Shown here: positions 16,370 through 24,622 of the stretch, in pieces
How positions within the stretch are numbered: the first letter of the stretch is position 1
Layout of the letters: each line of letters opens with the position of its first letter
Assembly: GCA_030602705.1 (NCBI GenBank)
Contig: JAUVZF010000007.1
Coordinates: 1 to 64,000 of the forward strand
Source: Planctomycetota bacterium
Lineage (GTDB): Bacteria; Planctomycetota; Phycisphaerae; FEN-1346
Length of the DNA: 64,000 nucleotides
Direction of reading: 5' to 3'
Notes under the pieces: model-generated
Seen by the model: only the letters and a program-made list of their open reading frames with translations
Told to the model about the DNA's origin: nothing
The model's database searches: none
Program-made: the position numbers and the translations under genes

Positions 16370-17257
16370 ATGACGATCTTCAAAGGGCTCGAGGACATCG
16401 TGCAGAAGGACTTTCCACTGGGCCCGATGACCACGTTCGGTGTCGGCGGCAAGGCCCGGTATTTCGTGCGGCCTCGGACCGAGGATCAGTTGCGCGAGAC
16501 AATCGAGCGGTGCGGAAAGAAGAAACTCGACATCCACGCCATCGGACGAGGCTCGAACGTCCTGGTCAGGGACGAGGGCGTCAAGGGCGCCGTCATTCAA
16601 CTCGACACGAAAGCGTTTGGACGCATCACGATCGAAGAGGACCTGCTGCGGGTCGGCGCCGCCGCGCCCCTGCCGAAGGTGGTTGCCGAGGCCGCGCGGC
16701 ACAGCCTCTCGGGGGTCGAGTGCCTGGTCGGCATTCCGGGAACCGCCGGCGGAGGCGTCCGCATGAATGCCGGCGGCGCCTACGGCGACATCGGCCAGAC
16801 CGTGGAGCGCATCAAGGTCATGGATGCCCACGGCGAGACGTTCTATCGCGAGCGAGAGGACCTGGCGTTCGGCTACCGCACGAGCAACGTCTCGGCCCGG
16901 TTCATTCTGGAGGTCGAGTTGCGGCTGCTGCCCGATAGCGTCTCGGCCATCAACAAGCGGATGAAGAAGATCTGGATCGCCAAGAAGAACAGCCAGCCGA
17001 CGAGCGCCGCGACGGCGGGCTGTGCGTTCAAGAACCCGCGGGGCCTGGCGGCCGGGCTGCTCATCGAGCAGGCGGGCCTGAAGGGAACCGCCGTCGGCGG
17101 CGCCGCCGTCTCACGCAAGCACGCCAACTTCATCGTCGTCAGGGACAAAAAGAAAACGAAAGCCGCCGACGTGCTCGCCCTCATCGAACTGGTGCGCAAG
17201 GCCGTCAAGGACCGGTTTGACGTGTACCTGGAGTTGGAGATCGAGGTCTGGCCATGA
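16370..17257 (+). CDS. murB: UDP-N-acetylenolpyruvoylglucosamine reductase MurB
   Basis: FAD- and NADPH-dependent reductase that forms UDP-MurNAc. FAD-binding signature: T-T-F-G-V-G-G-K-A, G-R-G-S-N-V-L-V-R, and G-I-P-G-T-A-G-G-G-V-R-M-N-A-G-A-like block. The length (295 aa) and lack of the extra loop fit type II MurB. In the catalytic block A-G-C-A-F-K-N-P the residue where Escherichia coli uses a proton-donating Ser is Cys218, a natural variant that should still donate a proton. ATG 16370 follows AGAGGAAG; a longer frame upstream overlaps murC and is unlikely. The stop overlaps ddl by 4 bp. Confidence 0.94.
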   Translation: MTIFKGLEDIVQKDFPLGPMTTFGVGGKARYFVRPRTEDQLRETIERCGKKKLDIHAIGRGSNVLVRDEGVKGAVIQLDTKAFGRITIEEDLLRVGAAAPLPKVVAEAARHSLSGVECLVGIPGTAGGGVRMNAGGAYGDIGQTVERIKVMDAHGETFYREREDLAFGYRTSNVSARFILEVELRLLPDSVSAINKRMKKIWIAKKNSQPTSAATAGCAFKNPRGLAAGLLIEQAGLKGTAVGGAAVSRKHANFIVVRDKKKTKAADVLALIELVRKAVKDRFDVYLELEIEVWP

Positions 17258-18228
17258 CCGTCCCGGTGCCGCAACTCGAACCCGCGAAGTTCATCGAGCC
17301 GGGCACGCTGACGATCGGCGTCCTGATGGGCGGCCCGTCGCGCGAACGGAAGATCAGCCTCGAAAGCGGTCGCGCGGTGGCCGAGGCGCTCGAGGGGCTG
17401 GGTCACGAGGTGCGCTCGGCCGACGTGCGCCCAGGGGACGTGACGCCCGAACTGGTCCGCGGCATGGACGTGACGTTCCTCGCGCTGCACGGCACGTGGG
17501 GCGAGGACGGGGGGGTGCAGCGGGAACTCGAGACCCTCGGCGCCTGCTACACGGGCAGCGGGCCCGAGGCCAGCCGACTCGCCATGGACAAGGTGGCCGC
17601 CAAGGAGCGATTCTCAGACGGGGGGATACCGACGCCGGCGTTCCGCGTCCTGACGAGCGGCGATGAAGAAATGCTGGAGGAGGCGATGGAGCGGATCGGG
17701 CCCGACCTGGTCGTCAAGCCCGTCGCCGGCGGGTCGAGCATCGACGTGTACATGGTGGACTCGCTTCGGGCGCTTCGCGACGCCCTCGAGAAGGTCTGCG
17801 TGCGAGGTGAGCCGGCGCTGGTCGAACGCCGCATCGTCGGCCGCGAGTTTACGGTCGGCGTGCTCGGGGACTCGGCGCTTCCGACGCTGGAGATCCGCAC
17901 ACCGAGCGGCCGCTACGGATACAAAGAGAAGTACCTGGCGAAGAGCACCAGGTACATCTTCGACCACGGCCTGCCGGCCGGCGTGGAGCAGCGTGCGGTG
18001 AATGCGGCGCTGGCGGCACACCGCGTGCTGGGGTGCCGGGACCTCTCACGCGTGGACATGATCATCACGCCGGAGGGCGAACCCGAGGTCCTGGAAGTGA
18101 ACACCATCCCGGGCTTCACGAGGCACAGCCTGGTTCCGGCGGCCGCCGCGCAGGCCGGGCTGGTGTTCGGACGACTGTGCGAGCGAATCGTTGCCATGGC
18201 CCGCCAGCGCGCGGACCGCCCGGACTGA
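17254..18228 (+). CDS. ddl: D-alanine:D-alanine ligase
   Basis: ATP-grasp enzyme joining two D-Ala for MurF. Motifs in order: G-G-P-S-R-E-R-K-I-S-L (ATP/D-Ala site), L-H-G-T-W-G-E-D-G-G-V-Q, Y-T-G-S-G-P-E-A-S, M-D-K, the ATP-grasp V-V-K-P-V-A-G-G-S-S, E-K-Y-L-A-K-S-T, S-R-V-D-M and E-V-N-T-I-P-G-F-T. The 324-aa length is normal. The ATG overlaps the murB stop. It ends the run of tightly packed mur genes. A 140-bp inverted-repeat element lies between it and ftsQ. Confidence 0.95.
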   Translation: MTVPVPQLEPAKFIEPGTLTIGVLMGGPSRERKISLESGRAVAEALEGLGHEVRSADVRPGDVTPELVRGMDVTFLALHGTWGEDGGVQRELETLGACYTGSGPEASRLAMDKVAAKERFSDGGIPTPAFRVLTSGDEEMLEEAMERIGPDLVVKPVAGGSSIDVYMVDSLRALRDALEKVCVRGEPALVERRIVGREFTVGVLGDSALPTLEIRTPSGRYGYKEKYLAKSTRYIFDHGLPAGVEQRAVNAALAAHRVLGCRDLSRVDMIITPEGEPEVLEVNTIPGFTRHSLVPAAAAQAGLVFGRLCERIVAMARQRADRPD

Positions 18229-18264
18229 GGCCGCCCGGACTGATGTTAGCCGCCGGGCTTGCCT

Positions 18265-18405
18265 GTTTAGCGTGCTCTCGAAGCGATGTCATTTCGACCG
18301 AGGCCGTACGGCCGAGCGGAGAAATCTCGCTGTTGGGCTGGCGTAGAACGGAAAACGGCGAGATTCCTCGACTTTTCTTCGCTCGCTCGGAATGACACGC
18401 TAAAC
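18265..18405. repeat. MITE-like element with 10-bp terminal inverted repeats, between ddl and ftsQ
   Basis: Perfect terminal inverted repeats GTTTAGCGTG (18265-18274) and CACGCTAAAC (18396-18405). Inside are further inverted stretches: TGTCATTTCGACCGAG on one side and CTCGGAATGACA on the other, plus GAGAAATCTCG and CGAGATTCCTCG. It has no coding capacity. Similar ATTTCGACCGAG...GGAATGACA elements are known as dispersed repeats in many environmental bacterial genomes. Confidence 0.7.
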
Positions 18406-18445
18406 ACGTACCGTGTGAGATTAGGATCGTATGGGAGGTGCAGAA

Positions 18446-19375
18446 TTGCCAAGAGGCACCGTGAACAAGGTCGTGGTGAAGGGTTCCAAGCGACGGCCTG
18501 CCCGCCGCGTGGCCAAGGCGGCGCTGGTCGCGGTGGCGACGGCGCTGGTGGGCGTGGCGGCGATGTACGGTCTCGGCCTCTTGCGCGGGCATGCCCGGGA
18601 GGCGCCCACCCATCAGGTGTCGGCAGCGAGTCTCCGCCTCGTCAAGGGCCCCGCCTGGATGACACCGGCGATCCTGGCGGAACTGGACGTCGGGTTGCTG
18701 GACCCGGAGTTCCCCCAACGGTTCAGCCTGCTGGATGACGGTGTCTCGCAGCGGATTGCGGCCGCATACGAACGGTGCGTGTGGGTCGAGCGCGTCCGGA
18801 AGATCGTCAAGCACGATCCGCGTGTGGATCCCGACCGTCCGCCGCTGGAGGTTTACCTGAAGTTCCGTCGTCCTGCGGCGTTCGTCAAGTCGCGGGGCGG
18901 GTTTTGCCTGGTCGATTCCTGCGGCGTGCGGCTGCCGGGCGTGTATCGCGAACCCCGCCTCGGCCGCGTGGCGCTGCTCGTCATCAGCGGTGTGACGTCG
19001 AGCCCGCCGAACGTCGGGCAGGTGTGGTCCGATGCGTGCCTGGAGGCGGGCGTCTGCGTGGCCGAAGCCATCGGGCCCAGGCGCCAGGTGTTCCGCCTGG
19101 TCTCGATCGACGTCTCGAACGTGGGCGGCCGGCGCGACCCGCGCGACACCGAGATCGCCCTGTTCACCGCCAACGGTACACGCATCAAGTGGGGCAAGGC
19201 GCCCACCGCCGATGCGAAATTGCTCCAGGAAAAGAGCCCCGACGCCAAGGTCGCCTACCTCGACTTCGTCTACAAGCACATGAACGGGCAGGTGGACGGC
19301 GTCCTGGCGTACATCGACATTCCGAACGAGGCCGTCCGGCGGCGCACTGCCGATACGAGCCGGCTGCGGAGTTAG
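18446..19375 (+). CDS. ftsQ: FtsQ/DivIB-like division protein
   Basis: Position (after murB and ddl) and topology point to FtsQ, the bitopic protein that links FtsL/FtsB to the division complex. A basic N-terminus (K-R-R-P-A-R-R) is followed by one membrane helix and a roughly 250-aa periplasmic part. That part contains E-V-Y-L-K-F-R-R-P-A-A-F-V and L-V-D-S-C-G-V-R-L-P-G, which match the FtsQ pattern of beta-strand then (L/V)-(I/V)-D-x-x-G. I favour the TTG at 18446 because GGGAGGTG (18433-18440) sits 5 nt upstream. An ATG at 18431 would place that site inside the gene. Similarity beyond the short blocks is weak. ftsA and ftsZ, normally next, are absent. Confidence 0.7.
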   Translation: MPRGTVNKVVVKGSKRRPARRVAKAALVAVATALVGVAAMYGLGLLRGHAREAPTHQVSAASLRLVKGPAWMTPAILAELDVGLLDPEFPQRFSLLDDGVSQRIAAAYERCVWVERVRKIVKHDPRVDPDRPPLEVYLKFRRPAAFVKSRGGFCLVDSCGVRLPGVYREPRLGRVALLVISGVTSSPPNVGQVWSDACLEAGVCVAEAIGPRRQVFRLVSIDVSNVGGRRDPRDTEIALFTANGTRIKWGKAPTADAKLLQEKSPDAKVAYLDFVYKHMNGQVDGVLAYIDIPNEAVRRRTADTSRLRS

Positions 19376-19378
19376 GCG

Positions 19379-20125
19379 ATGGCCACGTCCGGCAGCGACG
19401 CGGGTGCTGGTGTGTCCGGGATGGCCGGGCCGCCGGCGCCGGCCCGCGCCTGGGTGCTCCTGCCCGTTGTGTGGTGCCTCTGGCTGCTTCTGTCGCTGGT
19501 TCCCACGCTGCTTGTTGCCCCGCATCTTCTCTCGCCACGGCCGTGGCTGACGCGCGAGACGGCGCCGTCGGCGGTGCTTGCGGCGATGGCATTCTTTCTG
19601 GCGGCGGTCTGGCCGTTCTGGCCGGCGTTGGCGGGGCGTCTCGGAGTTCCGCGCGTAGGGGCTGTCGCCAGGTGGCTCGGCGCCAGTGCCCTGGAGTTCG
19701 TCGTCCTTTTCTCACTGGCCGCGCCGTTTGTCCTCGTGGCATGGTCGGTGAGCGGCGGGAGACTGGCGGTGGCGCCCGCGGTGGTCTCGGTCGCCGGGCT
19801 CGGCATCTTCGGCCTGGGTCTGCGGACGGCCGCCGCGGGAATGGTCCCGGGCGCGGCCCGCTGGCTGATGCTTGCCGCCATGTTGGTGTGCGCGGGGCCG
19901 CTGGTCCTGGGGTACGCCGCCGCTGAAACGATGGGCGTATCGGTGCCCTGGCTGCTGGAGGTCTCGCCCGTTTTCGAGTTGGTCCGCGTCGGGCTGGACG
20001 CCTGGCCCGAGGCGTTGTGGCCGAGGATCGCGCGGCTGTGGCTGTGGCCGGGCGTCGGCGTGGTTCTGGCTGTTGTCGGCGTCGTGGAAGCGTGCCGTTC
20101 CCGGCGCGACCGTGAACTGCTTTAG
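19379..20125 (+). CDS. Uncharacterised multi-pass membrane protein after ftsQ
   Basis: A 248-aa product with six to seven hydrophobic segments (around residues 25-50, 65-85, 105-125, 130-150, 165-185 and 215-235), rich in Ala, Val, Leu and Trp, and a short Arg-rich cytoplasmic tail. It begins 3 bp after the ftsQ stop, so it is likely co-transcribed with the dcw cluster. I do not recognise a family or catalytic motif. It stands where ftsA would be expected but is unrelated to it. It ends convergently with the acyltransferase gene, overlapping by 4 bp. Confidence 0.65.
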   Translation: MATSGSDAGAGVSGMAGPPAPARAWVLLPVVWCLWLLLSLVPTLLVAPHLLSPRPWLTRETAPSAVLAAMAFFLAAVWPFWPALAGRLGVPRVGAVARWLGASALEFVVLFSLAAPFVLVAWSVSGGRLAVAPAVVSVAGLGIFGLGLRTAAAGMVPGAARWLMLAAMLVCAGPLVLGYAAAETMGVSVPWLLEVSPVFELVRVGLDAWPEALWPRIARLWLWPGVGVVLAVVGVVEACRSRRDRELL

Positions 20126-21075
20126 TCGTTGTCCTTTTCGGGCAGGCCTAGTTCGCGTCGTTTCTTTCGCTCTTCGGGCGGCCGGGTCTTCCAGCGGCGG
20201 TGGACCCAGAGGTATTGCTCGGGAGCGTGGTGGACCAGCCTCTCGATGGCGGTCGTGTAGCGCTGCGTGATCGCCATCGCGCCGTCCACGCCCTTCGGGT
20301 ACTCATCCGGGTGGATCGCGTCCGTCATGACGAAGCGGTACCGGAACCGGTTCCCCACCCGGTACGCGCCGCCGACGAGGATGGGGATGTTTTGCTCCAT
20401 GGCCAGATACGCGATGCTCTTGTATGCCGATGCCTTGCGGCCGAAGAAATCGACGAAGAATCCCCGCCGGCCGGCGTCCTGGTCGGCGATGAAGCCCAGG
20501 CGCCGTCCGCGACGGAGTTCTGCGAGCGCCTCGTCCGTCACACCGAACTTCATCAGGATCTTCTGGCCCGACCGCTGACGCAGCCGCAGCATGTAATCGT
20601 TCAGGTACGGGTTGTCGAGCGGGCGCGCCACCGCCGTCGGCGCCAGCCCCATTGCCGCCATCGCGTACCCGATCATCTCCCAGTTGCCGAAATGGCCCGT
20701 GATGAGGATGCACGGCTCGTCGCCCGCCAGGTAAGGCAGCGACTCGAGGCCCTCGCCGAGGTCCACGTACTTGAGGAAACTGTTGAATTGCATCAGACGG
20801 GGCAGGCACAGGACCTCGACACCGACCATGATCAGGTGCCGGCACGAGCGGCGGGCGATGCGCCGGAGCGTCTTCTCGCCGGCCGCGGGGTAACTGGCCC
20901 GCAGGTTCTTCATCGCGCGCCGACGGTGCCGGCCGTCGAGCCGGTACAGGAGGTCTCCCGCCAGGCGGGCGCTGGCCAGGTTCGTGTCGATGGGGAAGCA
21001 CTGAAGCGCCGTCTCCGCCACCCGCAAGGCGGCGTACTGGAGCAGCCAGACCGCGCGTTGGCGCCAGGAACTCAT
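20122..21075 (-). CDS. LpxL/HtrB-family lysophospholipid (lipid A type) acyltransferase
   Basis: A 317-aa member of the LPLAT family that adds secondary acyl chains to lipid A or related glycolipids at the inner membrane. Seen: the catalytic H-x4-E box G-H-F-G-N-W-E-M, the A-D-Q-D-A-G-R-R-G-F-F-V-D-F-F-G block, and the terminal E-Q-Y-L-W-V-H-R-R-W-K block, all characteristic of LpxL/LpxM. An N-terminal amphipathic or membrane segment is present. A single gene of this kind supports an outer membrane with lipid A. Which acyl position it modifies cannot be told. It runs opposite to the dcw cluster. Confidence 0.85.
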   Translation of the reverse strand: MSSWRQRAVWLLQYAALRVAETALQCFPIDTNLASARLAGDLLYRLDGRHRRRAMKNLRASYPAAGEKTLRRIARRSCRHLIMVGVEVLCLPRLMQFNSFLKYVDLGEGLESLPYLAGDEPCILITGHFGNWEMIGYAMAAMGLAPTAVARPLDNPYLNDYMLRLRQRSGQKILMKFGVTDEALAELRRGRRLGFIADQDAGRRGFFVDFFGRKASAYKSIAYLAMEQNIPILVGGAYRVGNRFRYRFVMTDAIHPDEYPKGVDGAMAITQRYTTAIERLVHHAPEQYLWVHRRWKTRPPEERKKRRELGLPEKDND

Positions 21076-21177
21076 GGGGTCTCCGCTCTGTGAGCCGAGG
21101 TCGGCCGTCGGCCCCGCAGGCGGCGATTGTAGAGACGGCCGGGCGCCCGGTCAAGGCAGGTACGGGCCTAGCGTTCC

Positions 21178-21320
21178 GTGGGGACCCGCGCGGCGGCCTT
21201 CCCAGGCCGCCGCGGTGCCAGGGGCGGTACGTTCTCGTGCCCGCCTGGCGGCCTTCCCAGGCCGCCAGGAACCTCTCCGAGGGCCTTTCGCGGCGGCCTG
21301 GGAAGGCCGCCGCGCACATT
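21178..21320. repeat. Cluster of palindromic repeats, family GCGGCCT(T/G)(C/G)CCAGGCCGCC
   Basis: Three units in a row (about 21188-21213, 21247-21272, 21289-21316) of the palindrome GGCGGCCTTCCCAGGCCGCC, in alternating orientation, in the gap upstream of queA. The same family recurs at 32707-32790. They form strong hairpins and carry no gene. The start of queA at 21401 lies 80 bp downstream. Confidence 0.75.
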
Positions 21321-21400
21321 TGCTTGGACTGCGACCCCCAAAACGTTAAGGTACCCGCAATCCGTTTGCCGCTCGCCGCCCCGACGCTTACAATCCGCAC

Positions 21401-22498
21401 ATGAGGACCGAACACGGCGCGGCGCCGGACGACGAGGTCGTCCTGTCGCAATTCGACTACGATTTGCCGCCGGACCGCATCGCGCAGCAGCCGGCCCGGC
21501 CGCGCGACGCGTCGCGGCTGCTGGTTCTGCCTCGCCGCGGCGGCGCGGTCGCGCACCGCCGGTTTCTCGACCTGCCGGATGTGCTGGCGGCGGGGGATTT
21601 GCTGGTCTTGAACGACACGCGTGTTATTCCGGCGGCCTTCACGGCCCGGCGCGAGTCGGGTGGACGCATCGAGGGCTGTTTCCTCCGCCGGCTTGACGAC
21701 GGGCTCTGGGAAGTGCTCCTTGCCGGCCGCGGGCGGATCGAGGAGGGTGAGTCGCTCCAACTCGTCGGCGCCGGCGGGCGGGCCGTTGCCGAGATCACGC
21801 TCGTGGCGCGCGGCGAGGCCGGCCTCTGGCACGTGCAGCCACCTGAGGGCGCCGAGGCGATGGCGCTGCTCGCCGAAGTCGGCCGTCCGCCGCTGCCGCC
21901 GTACATCCGCCGCAGCGGCGCCGAGGACAGGCGAACGGCCGCCGATTTCGGCGATTACCAGACCATCTATGCGCGGCGCGACGGGGCCGTGGCGGCGCCG
22001 ACGGCGGGGCTGCATTTTACCGACCGGGTTCTCGACCGGCTCGACGCACGCGGCATCGAGCGGGCGACCGTGACGCTGCACGTGGGGCTGGGCACGTTTC
22101 AGCCGGTCCGTGCGGAGCGGCCGGCCGACCATCGGATGCACGACGAGTTCCTGGAGGTTTCTCCGGAAGCCGCCGGGCGCATCAACCGCGCCCGCGTCGC
22201 CGGCCGCCGCATCGTTGCGGTTGGGACGACGACCGTCCGGGCGCTCGAGTCGGTGGCCGAGGGCGGCCTGCCGTGCCGGGTTCGCGCCGCCCGCGAGTGG
22301 ACGCGGCTGTTTATCTATCCGCCGCACCAGTTCCGCGTCGTGGACGCGATGCTCACCAACTTCCACCTGCCGCGCACCACGCTCCTGATGATGGTCTCGG
22401 CTCTTGCGGGGCGCCGCCGGGTGCTGGCGGCGTATGCGGAGGCGATTCGTGAGGGGTACCGGTTCTACAGTTACGGCGACGCGATGTTGATTCTGTAA
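21401..22498 (+). CDS. queA: S-adenosylmethionine:tRNA ribosyltransferase-isomerase QueA
   Basis: Transfers and rearranges the ribosyl group of SAM onto preQ1 in tRNA, giving epoxyqueuosine at position 34 of GUN tRNAs. The 365 aa show the family start F-D-Y-D-L-P-P-D-R-I-A-Q-Q-P, S-R-L-L-V-L, D-L-L-V-L-N-D-T-R-V-I-P-A, L-P-P-Y-I, Y-Q-T-I-Y-A, A-P-T-A-G-L-H-F-T, H-V-G-L-G-T-F-Q-P-V, M-H-D-E, and F-H-L-P-R-T-T-L-L-M-M-V-S-A. No queuosine partner gene is nearby, so it appears as a stand-alone gene. It converges with the UDP-sugar pyrophosphorylase gene with only 8 bp between. Confidence 0.95.
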   Translation: MRTEHGAAPDDEVVLSQFDYDLPPDRIAQQPARPRDASRLLVLPRRGGAVAHRRFLDLPDVLAAGDLLVLNDTRVIPAAFTARRESGGRIEGCFLRRLDDGLWEVLLAGRGRIEEGESLQLVGAGGRAVAEITLVARGEAGLWHVQPPEGAEAMALLAEVGRPPLPPYIRRSGAEDRRTAADFGDYQTIYARRDGAVAAPTAGLHFTDRVLDRLDARGIERATVTLHVGLGTFQPVRAERPADHRMHDEFLEVSPEAAGRINRARVAGRRIVAVGTTTVRALESVAEGGLPCRVRAAREWTRLFIYPPHQFRVVDAMLTNFHLPRTTLLMMVSALAGRRRVLAAYAEAIREGYRFYSYGDAMLIL

Positions 22499-22506
22499 GG
22501 TGTGTG

Positions 22507-23946
22507 CTATGCTTCCTCGGGGCCGAGGTACAGATCGTCGGTGAGTTCCGTGATGCCGCGGCGGGCGAGGAGGCTCTTGAGTTCCTCGGGCGTCCTGGCG
22601 GCCAGGGGACTGATCTGGACCTTGAACGTCACCTGCCCATCGGCGTCGCGCGGCACGTCGACGCCCGCTTCTTCGAGCCTTGCGGCGTCCAGTCGCAGCA
22701 TGTCGCGGCGTGCGGTGGCGGGGCTGTCTTCGCCCTCGGCGTTCTTGACGGGGCTGAACTCGCGGGCCCGGTCGATCTCAAGGACCACGGGGTTCGAGGC
22801 CTGCGGCAGCGCGTCGAAGACGAACATCTCGAACTTGATGCCGTTCGCCTCGGCGGGCTTGACCGTGTTGCCGTCCTCATCGGTGCAGGCGATCTTCTTT
22901 TCGGCCGGGTGGAAGGGCAGGGCAAACCGCTCGCTCTCCGTCAGACGCTCGACGAACGCGCGGCTGAGGATGTGGATGGCGATGCTTCCGGCCTCGAACC
23001 GCAGGTCGTCGCCGTCCTTCTCCCTGGCGAGTTTGCCGGGCGGGTCGCTGTACTCGATGACGTGCAGGCGCCCGCCGGACGTGCAGAACACGCCGATCTT
23101 CTCGGCGGCGTCGCGTTTGCGGACCATCTTGCTCGACATGTCGCTGCGGGCGTCGGCGTGATACCCGATGAAGACCGGATCGAGCGGCGGCACGAGCGGG
23201 TTGTCCACCTGGAAATAACTGATGTGCTCGATGCCGCGGTCTCGCATGTCGGCCAGGATTCCCTCGCGCGCCAGCGCCGGCAGCGTGCCCCCGTGGCCGT
23301 TGGGGTTTCGGGCCAGTTTGTCCGGCGCCTCCAGGATGAGTTTGCCCTCGAGGTCCACCGCCGGCATCATGCCCTGGACGAAGAACGTGACGTCCTCGGG
23401 CGGCAGGCCGAGGAAGTCGCGCTCCCGGAAGAAGTCGCGCGTCCGGCGGTCGGTGGCCTCGCTGGTCATGATGTACCAGGGCACGGGAGCGCCGCACGCG
23501 CGGCGGGCAGCAAGGATGCCGTCGGCGAAGACCTCAAACAGCGTCCGCTTCCCCATCGGCCCGATAGGGTACGTGCCTTTCGGCTTGGGCCAGTTGAGGC
23601 GTGTGCCCTGTCCTCCGGCCACGACGAGGGCGGCCACCTTGCCGGCAGCCAGGAGTTCCTCGCCGAGGCCGCGCATGCGGCGGCGGCGCCGGTGCTCGGC
23701 GGCGGTCGTCGGCAGGGCGATGAAATCGGCAGGTTCGAGGTCCGGCGGCAGTTCGACCGGCTTGGGGTTCGTGATGTGCTCGTCGATGAGTTCCGCAAGG
23801 AGGCCGAAGTCGATCCGGGCCAGTTGAGCGAGCAACTGCCGCCGGCCGCCCTCCGAAAGGCCGTCCCAGAAACGGAGAACCTGCTCCTGGTCGGCCTCGG
23901 CCAGGCGCCGGCGGATGATCGATTCGTCCGGTGTCTCTTGTGGCAC
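22507..23946 (-). CDS. UDPGP-family UTP:sugar-1-phosphate uridylyltransferase (UDP-GlcNAc pyrophosphorylase-like)
   Basis: Eukaryote-type UDPGP fold, distinct from bacterial GlmU or GalU. Nucleotide-binding block V-V-A-G-G-Q-G-T-R-L-N (normally G-G-x-G-T-R-L-G), then W-P-K-P-K-G-T-Y-P-I-G-P, the uridine site M-T-S-E-A-T, G-H-G-G, Y-F-Q-V-D-N-P-L-V, S-K-M-V-R-K, E-Y-S-D, and the late G-I-K-F-E-M-F-V-F-D block, which together most resemble UDP-N-acetylglucosamine/hexosamine pyrophosphorylases. I placed the start at GTG 23946, behind AAGGAG, giving 479 aa. The frame continues upstream through a tandem repeat and is not credible there. The product would feed UDP-GlcNAc to murein or lipid A synthesis, but glucose as substrate is possible. 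Confidence 0.85.
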   Translation of the reverse strand: MPQETPDESIIRRRLAEADQEQVLRFWDGLSEGGRRQLLAQLARIDFGLLAELIDEHITNPKPVELPPDLEPADFIALPTTAAEHRRRRRMRGLGEELLAAGKVAALVVAGGQGTRLNWPKPKGTYPIGPMGKRTLFEVFADGILAARRACGAPVPWYIMTSEATDRRTRDFFRERDFLGLPPEDVTFFVQGMMPAVDLEGKLILEAPDKLARNPNGHGGTLPALAREGILADMRDRGIEHISYFQVDNPLVPPLDPVFIGYHADARSDMSSKMVRKRDAAEKIGVFCTSGGRLHVIEYSDPPGKLAREKDGDDLRFEAGSIAIHILSRAFVERLTESERFALPFHPAEKKIACTDEDGNTVKPAEANGIKFEMFVFDALPQASNPVVLEIDRAREFSPVKNAEGEDSPATARRDMLRLDAARLEEAGVDVPRDADGQVTFKVQISPLAARTPEELKSLLARRGITELTDDLYLGPEEA

Positions 23947-24104
23947 GGGGGCTCCTTGCTCTGCCCGGCCCGCGAAAAACGACCGCGAAACCCGACACAA
24001 CGAAGCGTAGCAGAGCAGGCGCCCGCCGACAAGCATTTTGGACCTGCCGACGGAGCCGCCAGGGTGGCACGGCCACGCGCAGCGTGACCGTGTGCTGCTC
24101 GTCG

Positions 24105-24340
24105 CGATGCGACTCACGGCCGCGTCTTCGCCGCTGCCGTGCCACGCTCGTGTAGGCGACTCACGGCCGCGTCTTCGCCGCTGCCGTGCCACGCTCGTGT
24201 AGGCGACTCACGGCCGCGTCTTCGCCGCTGCCGTGCCACCCTCCTGTAGGCGGCCCACGGCCGCGTCTTCGCCGCTGCCGTGCCACCCTCGTGTAGGCGA
24301 CTCACGGCCTCCGTACGGATGCCGTGCCACCCTCCTTGAC
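24105..24340. repeat. 47-bp tandem repeat, four to five copies
   Basis: The unit begins GACTCACGGCCGCGTCTTCG and continues GCCGCTGCCGTGCCAC then GCTCGTGTAGGC, 47 bp in all. The first copies (from 24111) are nearly identical; later copies show point changes and the last is truncated with a different centre. It starts about 165 bp upstream of the pyrophosphorylase start codon and ends about 70 bp before the prepilin promoter. No gene is visible in it. Confidence 0.8.
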
Positions 24341-24408
24341 CGGCGCGGGGGATAAACCCGCGCCGGCGGCATCCGGCAAAATCTTGGGATAATAGTGGTG
24401 CGTTTTGT

Positions 24409-24437
24409 TTGACATGCGGCCCGATGTGGTCCATAAT
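24409..24437 (+). promoter_or_regulatory. Strong predicted sigma-70 promoter of the prepilin gene
   Basis: -35 TTGACA (24409-24414, consensus), 17-bp spacer, -10 CATAAT (24432-24437, 5 of 6). It would give a leader of about 180 nt before the prepilin ATG, containing a GGCGCC-TGAC-GGCGCC hairpin just before the ribosome binding site. Confidence 0.6.
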
Positions 24438-24622
24438 ATAGGAGAGAAGGGCGTCTGTCGAAGTGCCGAGAATGTGCAGTTTTCGGGGCCTGAGGGGGGG
24501 GTGAAAGGGGGTGTCCGGGAACCCAATCCAAACAAAGCATACCAGCAGTAGGAAACGGCGTTATTCCTTATACTTTATTCCGTAGGCGGCGCCTGACGGC
24601 GCCAAGGTTTGGAGGACCAACC

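Noticed and set aside
24105-24340. 47-bp tandem repeats considered as CRISPR or as coding repeats
   Set aside because: Units are head to tail with no unique spacers, and the frame through them has no start signal or continuity with the UDP-sugar enzyme.
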